A stretch of 64,000 bases of DNA, taken from the NCBI GenBank assembly GCA_963580455.1, contig OY756960.1:22875238-22939237 (forward strand), read 5' to 3'. Position 1 is the first letter of the stretch; each line of letters opens with the position of its first letter. The position numbers and the translations under genes are program-made. The notes beneath the pieces are model-generated. The model saw nothing but the letters and a program-made list of their open reading frames with translations. It was not told the DNA's origin and searched no databases. The stretch is from Euonymus europaeus (Eukaryota; Streptophyta; Magnoliopsida; Celastrales; Celastraceae). Positions 25,516-37,491 of the stretch are shown in pieces.

Positions 25516-26604
25516 CTTGAATTTGAACTGGAAAAGACAGCAGACCAAGTTGTTGAATTGAAGAACACGAAATCGATTCTTCCAAGTTCCAATCAAACAA
25601 GGGGATTATGCACATACATTCAAACTTCTTAAGTTGCAAGAAAGCAACTTTGTCACAATTTTGGGGAAACCCATATTAGTATACTCAAAGAAGTTATCGT
25701 CATTGTTTTAGTTCTTGTAAGATCTAACACAAGTCACAAAATAAATTTTATGACTACCAAACTTCAAGAAGAACAGAAGAAAATATGATTCCCCATCAAT
25801 TTTTTCCTGTGTTTCCACTGCTATGGCATATATATATACAGAAGATGAATTAATAGTAAGCATCAATCACAAACCAAATATAAGTCACAGAATTGAAGAA
25901 CAATAAAGGGAAACGCAGTGAGCAAACAAAGATACTACTATAAAAGAGGAGAATCCAAAAGTAGGGGGAGAATACCTTATAGAGATTAATGGCCTCTCCT
26001 GTTGCCTCTTGAAATCAAGTTTTCTTCACTTTTATATAAGCTTCTTGTTTTCATTCTCTCAATCATTATTAATGTCAATTGATTTGGTTCAGAAAAATTA
26101 GGAATTGTGGAAAAAATTATTCAAGGAGATACATCTGTCAGTGATACTACAAATCCTTCTAATTATTCCAATTTCCTTTTTAAGCTTATGCGAACGCAAC
26201 TCCTAGTCGCGGTATAGCAAACACCAGCGGGGATACGAGATACGAAAAATTAGGACACGGGTTTGGTTGATATCTCGAATAGGAGTAGTATGAAGGGGGA
26301 AAAAGAATAAGCTTAAACGACACCGTTGATTGATTATAGTGAACTAGTGATTAGTGAACATAGATTACGAGAGAGGATCCGATCCAGCGCTTATGAAGAG
26401 CAAAGATGCGGGGTCAGTAGGAATGGGTCGCCCCAGTTAATTTATAAATAATTTTTAAAAAATTAAGAACTTTGCTGTCGAACTAAACGGTGCGTTTTGA
26501 TGAATTTTTCCTCCGCCCCCATCATTATTCCTGTTATTCCTGGAGCAGTTAATCCGGGGTTTACATCTTAGTAGAACCACTTCTACAGACGAAACAGTTA
26601 AGCA
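25516..26604. other. MADS upstream region and intergenic DNA
   Basis: No gene is seen. A short TATA run (TATATATATA) lies near 25829, upstream of the MADS gene on its strand. Confidence 0.5.
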
Positions 26605-28281
26605 ATGGCTTTGGGTTCATCAATGAAGACTTCCATCATCCATGGCACTTCACTGTTTGCCAGCTCATAGTGGACGCCTCTTCTTTAATCGCCGTAGACC
26701 CGCCAACAATTTAGTTTCTCTGCCTCAACCTCCTCCAAGCAATGTTCTTGCCTTCTCTCGCCGCCGAACCAGCAATTCCGCAGTCGCGTATTCCTCTTCT
26801 TCTCCAAAGAAAAAGAAGGCAATACCCACAATTAAACTGCTAAGTTTAGTTTCTTCACTTTTTGCTTTCTGTAATTGTTATACTTATTTAGGTTGGGTTT
26901 CAATGTCGACAGAAAAGTTTGGAGGCTTAGGAGAGAAACGACGACGTAGACGAGGATGCTTTCCCGGCGCTCTTTGACATTCTGGAAGAAGGCCTCGAAA
27001 ACGACGGCCCATCGGTGGATGACGATGAGGATATTAGTGAAGAGGACCTCGAAAAACTTCAACGCGAGTGAGAGGAGGCATTTGGTGATGTTGACGATGA
27101 GGGGACACTTTCTGGTGATATTGGAGGAGAAGATAATGCCGAAGAACATTCTGAAGAGGACGAAGAGGAAGAGGAACCCGTGAAGGTTAAGAATTGGTTG
27201 CTTCGTAGACTGGCCGCCGCAAAACCAGTGTAAGTCTGTTCTTAATCTGACCGAACTATTATTAATAATCTGTGCATATTGATTTTTGAAGTGGTTCCCT
27301 TTGTTGTAGTGTGTGAAATTCAAAGAGGAAATTTATTCTGAAATTATATGCTGCTTTGATTAGTTTCCTGAATGCACCAGAAATGCTGGCCCCGATCGTT
27401 TTCTTAGACATCTCTGAATTACTTATTTGGTCAAAATTGAAGTGGTATTATTTGCTCCAAGCGTTTACTTATGTTTTTTATTTGCACCAGAATCTTAAAA
27501 TATGAATAGTTCCTGATCAAGGGATCTTGATATGCATCTTCTACATGTGTAGCCAATGTCACTGCTTAGTGGACTGTGAATCTGTGATAGAGGTTATTAC
27601 TGAACCTTCACTGGGTTTTAAGAACAAATCTCCCTTGTTTTTGCAGATCAAAAGTTTTGCCGCTGAACTTTGTCTAGATAGAGCTGTTGTTCTTGAATTG
27701 CTTCGAGGCCCCCCTCCAAATCTTGTTATGATGAGCTCTGCTTTACTGGATCATGAACCTGCACCAACAATATTAGAGTCTGAATTCTGAAACCAAACCA
27801 GTTTTAACCGTTCCTGAGGAGAGGGCCACGGATACTCTCAAACCTGAGACAGAGGAAAAATTGCCGGTTCATGTTAGGCAACAAAGATGGTTTGCTCAAA
27901 AAAGGTTGAAGAAAGTACAAGTTGAAACCCTTGAAAGGATTTATGGAAGAACAAAGCGACCTACTGTAAGTGAAGTTTTCTTTGTTTTATATATTGCAAT
28001 TTTCATTGTGAACTGATTTTGATAATCAGAAGATAGTGAAAGACTCTGTCAGGTGATACTTGTTGAAATATCATTTGATTATCTGCTACATTACTTTCTA
28101 ATCTTATACTCTGTCTTTACAATTAATGCAAAATGTGATAATTAATAGCATTGTGCAGGTGGTTAATCTACCCTGCAAAAAAGTTGTGAAATGGTTTGAA
28201 GATAAGCGCACAGAAGAAGGGGTTCCAGACCATCGTCCTCCCTATCGACGGTCTGTTTCAGAATCTGTGTTTTTGCATTGA
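26605..28281 (+). pseudogene. OCP3-like homeodomain gene, broken
   Basis: This is a remnant of an OVEREXPRESSOR OF CATIONIC PEROXIDASE 3-type gene, a homeodomain regulator of defence and drought responses in Arabidopsis. Recognisable pieces occur in order: KNWLLRRLAAAKPV near 27190; FAAELCLDRAVVLELLRGPP (27656-27715); QQRWFAQKRLKKVQVETLER near 27880; and CKKVVKWFEDKRTEEGVPDH near 28175. Lesions: an in-frame TAG at 26668 with the continuation in another frame, a TGA at 27069 inside the acidic region, a frameshift near 27780, and a degraded acceptor (TTTACAA) before the last exon. Introns are kept, so it is an unprocessed copy. Its place beside HY5 matches Arabidopsis, so it may be the ancestral locus. 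A split functional transcript is unlikely but not excluded. Confidence 0.85.
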
Positions 28282-28618
28282 AGCATTCTGTATATTGGTG
28301 TACGAGAGTTTTACATTTACTGGTTCATGCTTCATTGCTTTGTCATCATTTAGTTCTTTAGTGTAAGAGTTTCTTGGTCTTGTGGAGAACAAGAAGTTGA
28401 AAAATATCAATTGGCAATACTAAAGATTCAAAATGATTTTTTCAATTGATGTCTTTCTCTGATGTGTTTGGATTGCGAATCTCCTGTTTAGTTTCATTCT
28501 GGTTGGTGCCTTCCTTACTGCCGTAGTCGGTAGGATATTTATCGGAATATTCCTAAAAAATTTAAACAAAGATTAGGAGGAAACATCAGGTATAAATGAA
28601 TCAAAAGATGGACCTATA

Positions 28619-28875
28619 TGTTAGACAGTCATGGCAGATATCAAGGACTGAAGAGATCAAGGAGGCTGATTTCCTGGAGATGCCTATAATCATGAGATAT
28701 CAATATTATTGATTGTAAATACATAGCATATACTTAGCCTGATTGTTAGCTATTGACTTTGATATGTTTCCATTATTAGTCACACGTTTAGGTTGTATAT
28801 ATATATAGGACATATCTCTAATGAAGAGGACACGAATGACATTCCTCTGATTGTATTTTCTCTCTCAAATTTTCA
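28619..28875 (+). mobile_element. Candidate solo LTR (257 bp)
   Basis: It begins TGTTAGACAG and ends AATTTTCA, i.e. TG...CA, with a 5-bp direct repeat CTATA on each side (28614-28618 and 28876-28880). A TATA-like run (GTATATATATATAGG) sits at about 28795 inside. No internal retrotransposon domain is present. The flanking repeat is AT-rich, so chance cannot be excluded. Confidence 0.5.
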
Positions 28876-30494
28876 CTATATATATATTTTTTAAAATCTC
28901 GCTCCTAATGGACCATTTGTATCTATATGCATTAGGATCCCGATTATGAATCTTTATGTTAGTGCCACAGTTATATATGCAATTGCATCTGATAACAATT
29001 CTCTCTCTTTTGAAAGAAACCACATTTTTGTATTTTAACAGGGCTATCTTTTAAGTATAAGAGGCATCAGAATGACAGAATGTGATGTGAACTCTTTGAT
29101 GGCACAAGGCTCTAATTATTTCACAGAAATAGAGGTTCATGGTTTTTAGACACAGACTACACGGCATTCAGGGATAGCTCTTTCGCAGCTGGGCCGGGGT
29201 TTGTTATCTGGTTTATTGTGGGAGTGTCTCTTGTTCTCAAGGAAGTTTTAATAATATGGATTGGGATGGGGAAAAGGGGAAAAAAATGGAGCATTTTGAG
29301 GGAATCCATTTTATGCTGGTGGGGTGTTATCATTTGATCCACACCATCTTCTAAGGCTAAGATCTGTTTCTGGATATGTGGGTTTCAACATTAACCTGTT
29401 TTCAAAACATAATCATATGTCTGGAAAAACTGCCACCAAAAGTTCTCTCTGTGTAGGGAAAAACTTTATCTTCGTCCTTTGTTGTTGTTTTTGTGGTCTT
29501 CGTGTTTTAACTTGGGTATCTTTGTCACTAAACCAGCTTGACTGATATACTCATGCAAAGTCATAAGTTAGAATGGGAGTTTTTTTACAGGCGTCAAGTT
29601 TACTGTGCAATTCTTGTGAACAATGATTAAAAATTGGAGATGATATGGCCTTTTATTCGGATGCATCTTCTGTAATCGGACTTGTCTTCATTGGAAATCT
29701 ACTGTGCTTTGCATGAATAATGCACAGGTAATTTTATCTTCAATAGTACATTTGGAGCTTGGAAAATTATTTGATACTTTCGTTTTTTTATGTTTGTGAA
29801 TTTGATGTCTTAAATATAATCTCCAGGCGTTGATGTACACGTTTTAACGCAAGTTGTGCTTGAGTTCTACATGATAGCTCCCTCTGAAAGTGGATGCGCC
29901 CTCTCCCTCCCTCCCTCCCTCCCACACACAGACCCCCCCCCCCCCCCCCCCCCCCCAACAACCCCTCATTTACAGAGGTTTGCGAGCCCAAGAGACTGCG
30001 ACTAAGGTGAGGCCAGATATTAGTTATAAAATTTGCTCTGCAATGGTAGAAGCTTTAGCATTGTTTACTTTCTTTGACCTAAACTTCAAAATCTAATGTT
30101 AGCTTTTTTCTATTGTGTCACATCTATGAATGATGACAAATTCCAGAATCTGTCTATACTATTTTGATTATAACATCTAATTTTACATGAAAACAAAATT
30201 CTAAGCATATAATTACAAAGAATATTTCAGGGGTTAAAAGAAAGGAAACAAATAAATACTTGATGAATAAGCATATTTTTGAAAAAGCATACAATGCATG
30301 ACAGAAGAGCTAATTCTACGTAGAGATGCCATCTTCCCGCCTAGTTCTATGGTCTTCTCTATGTTCTCTGTTGGTCTTGCTATATATGTCTGAAACTGCA
30401 GACACTTTCAACTCAGAATAGGAACAAGTATCAGACGGTGCAGAAGAAATACGGAGTATTTCCATTTCGAAAGCTAGTCATCAAGAAAACACAC
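28876..30494. other. Intergenic DNA with a C24 homopolymer
   Basis: No coding region is supported. A CT/CA-rich tract leads into 24 consecutive cytosines at 29933-29956, whose complement is a G-run able to form quadruplexes. Short frames across it are low complexity. Confidence 0.55.
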
Positions 30495-30704
30495 ATGGAA
30501 ACACTACAAAGATCTGCAGTTTCCTTCAGAAGACAGGGTTCATCTGGAGTAGTTTGGGATGATAAGTACGTTTTAGGAGAAAATGACCCGATACTGCAGA
30601 AAGATCAGCTAAGGCATTGTCAAAGTTCCAGAGATATTGGGACTATGGATCAGAGCGACTCAGCCCCCACAATGATCCCCCGGAGTTTTTGGACACCAGG
30701 ATAG
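30495..30704 (+). CDS. Short ORF like MAPK kinase substrate protein At1g80180, possibly truncated
   Basis: The first 25 residues (METLQRSAVSFRRQGSSGVV, then WDDKYV) match the N-terminal signature of the small plant proteins annotated as MAPK kinase substrate (MASP1/At1g80180-like). The family normally runs about 90-140 residues and ends in a Pro-Ser-rich, Cys-containing tail. Here the frame stops after 69 residues with an unrelated end, and a +1 frame reads NDPPEFLDTR. It is either a divergent gene or a frameshifted copy. An upstream in-frame Met at 30438 is possible. It may also have introns I cannot see. Confidence 0.5.
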   Translation: METLQRSAVSFRRQGSSGVVWDDKYVLGENDPILQKDQLRHCQSSRDIGTMDQSDSAPTMIPRSFWTPG

Positions 30705-31540
30705 CTTTTAGGCTAGCTATCCCAAAATCCAGATCCAGAAAAGGAAAATGAAGGTCTTATTCATTCTTTCCAGCCAATACTGGCATTTTTGAAATGATCA
30801 ACTTCTGCATGTTGCTTGTGTTTTTTGGTTCTTTCATTTCATTAATATTTTATTCTTTTTGGTTTATTTACTCAAATCTTGATAACCTTGAGCGTTTTTA
30901 TTTGCTGAATTGGGCTCAAGATTACTTTCATGTAATTTAAGTTTTATGTTATTATTTGCCATTGTTCATGTAACTTCTGGAGTTTTTTGTTGAATACCTT
31001 GCTGCTTATGTTTCTGGTCTTCTAAGTTGTAACAACATTCTGCAGTACAACTCTGAACAAGTAATACCTGCAAGGTATATTACGCGAAGTTGCTGTTTCT
31101 CAGGGAGGGTAAATGCGCATGTGTGGTGGGGGGTGTATATATAAAGAGATTGAATTGTATGAAAGCAAAGACTATGCAAGTGGTTGATCATTCATTTTAA
31201 GTGCTGGATATTGAGATTCAACAACATCTGTATTTATAATTAATGGATATTCATGTGAGAGTGGAAAAAAAAGTTCCTGATTGGATAACAAGAGGTGTAT
31301 GAAATATTTACATATTCGTATTTAAATTTATTTAAATTTTTTAACGTATTTAATTGATCATATTTGTGTTAGTTTAAATTTGAACAAATAAATTAGACAA
31401 TAATTTAATGTTTAGATCTAAATCCATTTTTAAATCAGATTAAATTTTTGTTTTTAAATTTAAATTTTAGACATATATGACATAATTTATATTTAAATTT
31501 GATTTAATATGACTCAGATAAATTTTTCAAAAATGATATG

Positions 31541-31686
31541 TAGCCCATGCTTAGGTGGAGCTGAGTTGACAATGACACCTCATATGCACAGCTGAGATTG
31601 TTGACTCATATTTTGACTATTTTTAGGTCATATTTTGAATTTTAAAACCCAACACACTCTCTCACTCTCACGTTCTCTCTCCTATG

Positions 31687-31717
<31 letters not shown>

Positions 31718-33391
31718 TCCTTCTCTCTGTTCCTCTATATTTTTTCTATACAATTGGAGCTCAAGGTCGATCATCCGGCCATCAATCAGAGCCGTTGACC
31801 CACCGATATGAAGCGTTGGAGCATCATAACTCATCTTCAACCATCGTTTGCTGCCAACAACCACTTATTTTGCCGGAATCTTGCCTTGAAGCCAGGGTCA
31901 ACCAAAACTTTTGGAGCCCGATCCGGCCACTGTATGTTACCCCCTCATAAACCACCACCATCATTGAATTCGTCTTGACGGACTCTACATGTTTCAGCAC
32001 TTGGACGGCCGAAATACTTGTCAGAAAATTATTCCATTGTTTTTTATCAATGGAATCTGGACATTATGCTTTGATCTTTAAGTTTCAAGTGTTTTTCCCT
32101 CCCATTTTTGCTTTTTGTCACCACAAGTTTCTTTTTCTGAATGCAAACTCTGAAGATATGATTTTGGTATGATTACCTAGATAATTAATGGAGTTGGTTA
32201 AATCAATACTATATTCCATTGATAAAATCAATGAAATATTTTGTAATGGAAAAAAGCAATGGTATATGGTATTCCATTATTTTTATCAATGTATATGAAA
32301 AATCAAAATATATTTCATTGATAAAAAATAGCATTGATTGATCAGAAATATATTTCATTGATAAAATCAATGAGATTGTAAATTTCATTGTATATTCCTT
32401 TGATAAAGTCAATGGAATTCATAAATCCATTTAAAAAAATGATCAAAATCTCTAACATTTTACAACAATATCAATATCAATGAACTTCATTAGTAATTGA
32501 GGTTAAAATTTAACCATTGCATATTCCATTGATAAAATCAATGGGATTGTAAACTTTATTATATATTCCTTTGATAAAGTCAATGGAATTGTTAAATCCA
32601 TTTAAAAAATGATTAATATGATCAAAATATCTAACATTTTCCAACAATATCAATGAACTTCATTATTAATTGAGATTAAAATTTAACCATTGTATATTCC
32701 ATTGATAAAAGCAATTGGAATTGTGAGTACCAATGGTTCAATTAATAATGGAATTGGTTAACCCATTGATTTTAACAATGAAATAGTCAGTTCTCTTTTA
32801 TTTCTACCATTTTGTTATTCCATTGATTTTATCAATAAAGTCAATTATTGAATTCAAATATCTTGGTGATCGAAACAAATAATAACTTTGCAAATAAGTG
32901 TGGGGTCCACATATTACATCTTTAATATATGTATATGAGAGGGATAATGAAACTCTTAGTCTAGATTCCATTGATAAAAAAACAATGGAATAATTGTCCG
33001 ATGAGTACTCCGGCCGTCCAAGGGCTGAAACATGTAGAGACCGTCAAGACGAATTCAATGATGACGAAGGTTTACGAAAGGGTAACATACATTAGCCGGA
33101 TTGAGCTTCGAAAGTTTCGCTTGACCGCAGCTTCAAGGCAACATTCCAACGAAATAAGCGGTTGTTGGCAACAAACGATGGTTGGAGATGATTGACTTTG
33201 AGCTCCGGCGGTTAGGGAGAAATAGAGAGGAAGAGAGGGAAGGAGAGAGAGGAGGAGAAAGTGAGAGTAGAGGAAAGAGGAGAGAGAGCGTGAGTGTTGA
33301 TATTTCAAAAATCAAATTTGTCAAGTGATTATGTTGAGTCACCTGCCATGTAGGAATGAGTCACCATGAGACACCATCATCACATGGGCTA
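31541..33391. mobile_element. Fold-back (long inverted repeat) element, about 1.85 kb
   Basis: Two arms of about 350-450 bp face each other. For example 31959-32010 and 33012-33063 are reverse complements with two mismatches in 52 bp, and CT-rich sequence at 31690-31720 faces GA-rich sequence at 33225-33290. Outer edges share TAGCCCATG (31541) and CATGGGCTA (33383). The arms contain no gene, and the centre is an AT-rich repeat array. No target duplication was found. It is a long-TIR MULE derivative or Foldback-type element; the class is unsure. Confidence 0.75.
32030..32995. repeat. AT-rich array of self-complementary ATTCCATTGATAAAATCAAT units
   Basis: Many copies of TTCCATTGAT-AAA-ATCAATGGAA, itself an inverted repeat, are present. 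They are arranged partly in a higher-order unit of about 170-175 bp (blocks starting near 32390 and 32562). The array forms the core of the fold-back element. Confidence 0.8.
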
Positions 33392-33863
33392 TCTAAGTTT
33401 GCCGTAAATTTATCATCCGAACTGGATAGTGTTTTCCAAAATATTTACATGCGTTACTCGCGTTGTAGAAGGAAAACAATTTTGAGGATCCAATGCATTG
33501 CTCAACAACAATCGTGAACTCCCATGTTCGAGAAACTTGAAAAAATATCTCTGCCACGACCACATTAACCATCGCACACCTGTCCATAGTCCCATATAAT
33601 CCGTTGATCAATTTCCCATCCTACGGTCCTTGTTCTTCCACGGTCCATTTCCTTGAACCTTTGATTCATTCAACTTGTCATGGCTCATCTAACTCCACGA
33701 TCACATTCCTTTTGCCATCCGATCTCTAATAATCCAACGGCTGACATATCTTCAGACCGAGACTGCAGTTTACTCCACCATGACATTAATATCGCGCTCT
33801 TTTTCTCTCTCCTAAAAGCCAGTTATTGATTTCCATTGCTCCTTGTCTGCATTGGATTAAGAA
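33392..33863. promoter_or_regulatory. HY5 proximal promoter and leader
   Basis: About 470 bp separate the fold-back element from the HY5 start codon. The sequence is not coding. A pyrimidine-rich stretch (CTCTTTTTCTCTCTCC) lies near 33797-33812, as often near plant transcription starts. I found no G-box CACGTG in it. Confidence 0.4.
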
Positions 33864-35421
33864 ATGCAAGATCAAGCGACGAGTTCAATTGCGGCCAATT
33901 CTCTGCCGTCGAGCAGTGAAAGGTCTTCAAGCTCGGCTTTTCAAATTGAAGTCAAAGAAGGTAATAATCTCTGCTCACCAATTTTCCCCTTTTTCCGCAG
34001 TTAAAGCAGTAGAATTTCATGTCACATGACCATAAATTTATGATTTTTCGGGAGAGAAATTGCATATTTTATTGGTGGTTTATAGTCTCATAGATATGTT
34101 CTTCATGATCCCATAAAATTAGGTCGAAAACTCCGTTGTCTTCATACCGGATTTGGGATTTTCTCATTGGGTTTTGTGATAAGCCTTCTTCTTCTGCATT
34201 TTTTGATTTTATCTCCAGATCTCCCATCTGGGTTTTGTTTTTTATTTTGCTTATTTTTGTTGAATCGTGATACCAGGTTTAGAAAGTGACGAGGAGATCA
34301 GGAGGGTGCCGGAGATCGGAGGAGAAGCCGCCGGAACTTCCGCCTCGGGTAGGAACAGCGGAGCAACGGCCGCTTTGGACCGCGTGAAGGCCTCCGGCGA
34401 AGGTGGTCAAAGAAAGAGAGGAAGAAATCCAGCAGATAAAGAAAACAAGCGACTGAAAAGGTAAAAATTGCTCGATCTACTGTGTTATTAGTTTTCCTTC
34501 TCTGGCTGAAGCCATTGGCAATTTAGTGATATTGTTGGTTTTTGGTAAAAAAAAAAATGTGGCAAAGGTTGTTGAGGAACAGAGTGTCAGCACAACAAGC
34601 AAGGGAGAGGAAGAAGGCATACTTGAGTGAGTTGGAAACAAAAGTCAAAGACTTGGAGAATAAGAACTCCGAGCTTGAAGAGAGAGTGTCCACGTTGCAG
34701 AATGAGAATCAGATGCTCAGACATGTATGCCTCTCATCACCATCACCATCATCATCGCTTTTTGAACTCTAGTATTTTTTTAAAAATAAAATAAAAATCT
34801 AGTGGTTTAATTTAATAAAAACCCATGAACAACATTGTTATATATATATAGTATGATGAACAATGTTGATTTACAGGGGCTATATCATGGATTTAGAGCT
34901 CACATTGACGTTGTTGTCATATGATATTTGATAATTGTTTCGGCATATGTTGAGTGATGGGGATGTCACATGAATAAATAGAAATATTAAAAATCCATGA
35001 ATCCAGAATCCAATGGTTCTATACAGCTAAGTGGAAGCCAATCGCACTGTCAGTATGGGCCCAATGAAAAAGGTATTTTATGGTGAATAAATGGGTCTGG
35101 GTCTTTGATCTTGTGACCCACTGGACTCCATTTGGTGATGATTGGGTTCTTCGTTTTTGAAAAGGCCCACTTTTATGTAGAATTTGCTTGTGCCATTCTT
35201 GGACAGATGATTGAGTTGGTTGGGTCTTAAATTTTGGGCCTGAATTATGTCTTAGTTGTAGACGTTGAAATTTTGATATACTTGTTTGTTGACAAATGAC
35301 AATATAATGTAAGTGAATCAGTTTGTGACTTTGATTAATCATGTGTTTGCAGATACTGAAGAACACCACTGCGAGCAGAAGAGGAGGAACTAGTGGTTCC
35401 AATGCTGAAGGATCTTTATGA
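33864..35421 (+). CDS. HY5: bZIP transcription factor HY5
   Basis: Four exons (33864-33960, 34277-34460, 34568-34724, 35353-35421) join in phase to 168 residues, the length of Arabidopsis HY5. Features: Ser-rich N-terminus with [13 protein letters not shown]; the COP1-binding segment [15 protein letters not shown] (35-49) with the Val43-Pro44 pair and an acidic CK2-type site at Ser36; basic region [12 protein letters not shown] (98-109); and a leucine zipper with Leu116, 123, 130, 137 and 144. The tail ends SNAEGSL. HY5 is the nuclear activator of photomorphogenesis, degraded through COP1 in the dark, and binds ACGT-containing elements. All key residues are intact. The last intron is 628 bp. 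Upstream lies a fold-back transposon; downstream is the translocator gene, as near HY5 in Arabidopsis. Confidence 0.97.
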
Positions 35422-37491
35422 ATAAAGAAAGAATTGACCAGGGTTTGTAAAAATTAAGGGAAAAAGATTACTGAAAGGAAAAATGGGTCAAATATCGCGA
35501 AGAAGATTTAAGTAGAGTGTGATATTAGGAGGACTAGCCATGGTAAAGGTAGCTTAATTGAGTTTGTCAGTCCTGGAAAGATGTTAAGTTGCTAGGGAGC
35601 CTGTATTTGAATGCAATTAAGCAGTGACATGCATGCCTGAGTCTCTGTGGGAGCCCCAAGTGAATTATTAAGTAGGGGTTATTGGCCAACTCTAAAATAA
35701 GACTTAAATTTGTCTTGAGCTAATATAACAATTAATATGGGTACGCGGCTTGTGTCACTCCATTCGAGGGACACCTATGCAATTGTGGAATGATACTAAT
35801 GACTATAATCATTATGATTATGCAAATAATCAGATTATTAAGTATCCTTTGTGTGATCCAGGGACAATTACTTGTTTGCGGTTCTTATTTTTACGTTCTT
35901 GTGAGCATTACCAGCAGTGCTTTATGCCTATGGCTGAGCTGATGAAGCGCTAATACATCTGCCGTTTGTAGTTTGTATGATGTATTGTTTACTTGTCTTG
36001 GTCAACGTTCAACAAGAGATTGTTGTTATGGGCAGCGATAGAGGATGAACGGCGACCGGACGAGGAGAGATCAATGGACGGCTCATTTTAGCAATTTGAG
36101 ACTTGGAGGGGATAGAAGTTTTGATTCATGACTGTTTGGCAGCTTCTGGCTCAAGCTTTAAAGACCGGCCACCGCAAAACCAGCTTCATGTCTATACTTG
36201 TGGATTATTCGGTGGACAAAGTTTTATGCTATGTTTCAGATGATGGGTCAGAGAAGCCCTTTCTTAGACCACAGAATTTGCAAGATAAAACCATCTTTTG
36301 TTAAAGAGACGTGAAATACTTAATGTTGAGAGCTGAATGACGCCCAAAAGATTAATTACTCCTCTAATAGCTCAAGAAGGTATCAACCGTGTTCACCATC
36401 TCTCTTTCCTTTTTCTTTGTTTTTTTTTTTGTCTCAAAGAGAGAGTTAAGAATTTGAGGCGAGGATCAATGCCCTAGTGGCTAAGGCACAGAAGATGCCG
36501 GATGAAGGCTGGACAATGCAGGATAACACTGCATTCATCCGCTTTTTCACTCCTTCCATTTCAACCACATAGTAAACTTTGGATCGACAAGATATCTGCC
36601 TTCTCGGAACCACAGAGAACCTCCTTGAAATTATCCAAAATCAAAGAGATCTCAAGAAGCCAGCCACCAACATCGCATTTGTGCAAACATAAACTGTCTG
36701 CAAAATTTGGATTTTGGATAGCTTGCTGGTATAGATTCAGTCCTAGATAAAGCAAAAAAAAAAAAAAAACCGTTACTCTGCATCGAGAGCACCCTCTAAT
36801 AAAAGTAGTTGGGATTTAAAGTCAATCTCTAGCTGCTTCGTTCATAATCATATGAAACAGATGCAGGTACTACAGCTCTAACTCAATGGAGACTCATCTC
36901 CCTGAAAATGATATGAAAGAATTCAGCTATAACTCATCTCTACCTAAACGAATTTTGGAAAACGCCTACATAGATCAGTCCCTTGTTATCCACAACTACG
37001 TCTACTGCTGCCAAAGAATGAGCACAAGATACTTAGATAAGAGTCAACAATGCGAGGAAAATAAAATACAATATAATTTAACCATTACAAGGTTGAAAAA
37101 AAAAACTCAGGAGCATATAAGAAATACTTAAGGATTAAAACTTCAATAGAGGTTCCTACATATAACGCAGAGACAGAAGAGAAGGGATTTGAGATTCCTA
37201 CCTCTACCATCATCCACATATTGGCAGCAATCACCACAAATCTCAAATCCCTAATGACATTACAAAGGGGCAACCATAACTACTGCGCATAAGAAACTCA
37301 AAATCTAAAACAACATACTGATGACTGACGAGTTCAAAACCATTCCAATGAGGAAACAACACAATCGACTATTAATTTCCTCTTGCTTGCTCAAGACCCC
37401 TCCTCCTCACTCGTGCTGTTATTATTCTCCTCCTTTTCAAGACTATTTTTTAACTAAAACCAATTTTAAAAAAATTATGCCAAAAACAATA
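35422..37491. other. HY5 3' region and intergenic DNA, no gene seen
   Basis: About 250 bp following HY5 is probably its 3' UTR. Frames near 35750 and 36560-36750 are open for 60-80 residues but show no family features, and I do not call them. The last part before 37492 is likely the 3' UTR of the translocator gene. Confidence 0.55.

Noticed and set aside
29788..30096. Pro-rich or Gly-rich short frames
   Set aside because: They are translations of the C24 tract and its flanks.
36480..36755. Possible SINE head (AGTGGCTAAGGC) and a 64-codon minus-strand frame
   Set aside because: No B box at the right spacing, and the frame shows no known domain or splice partner.
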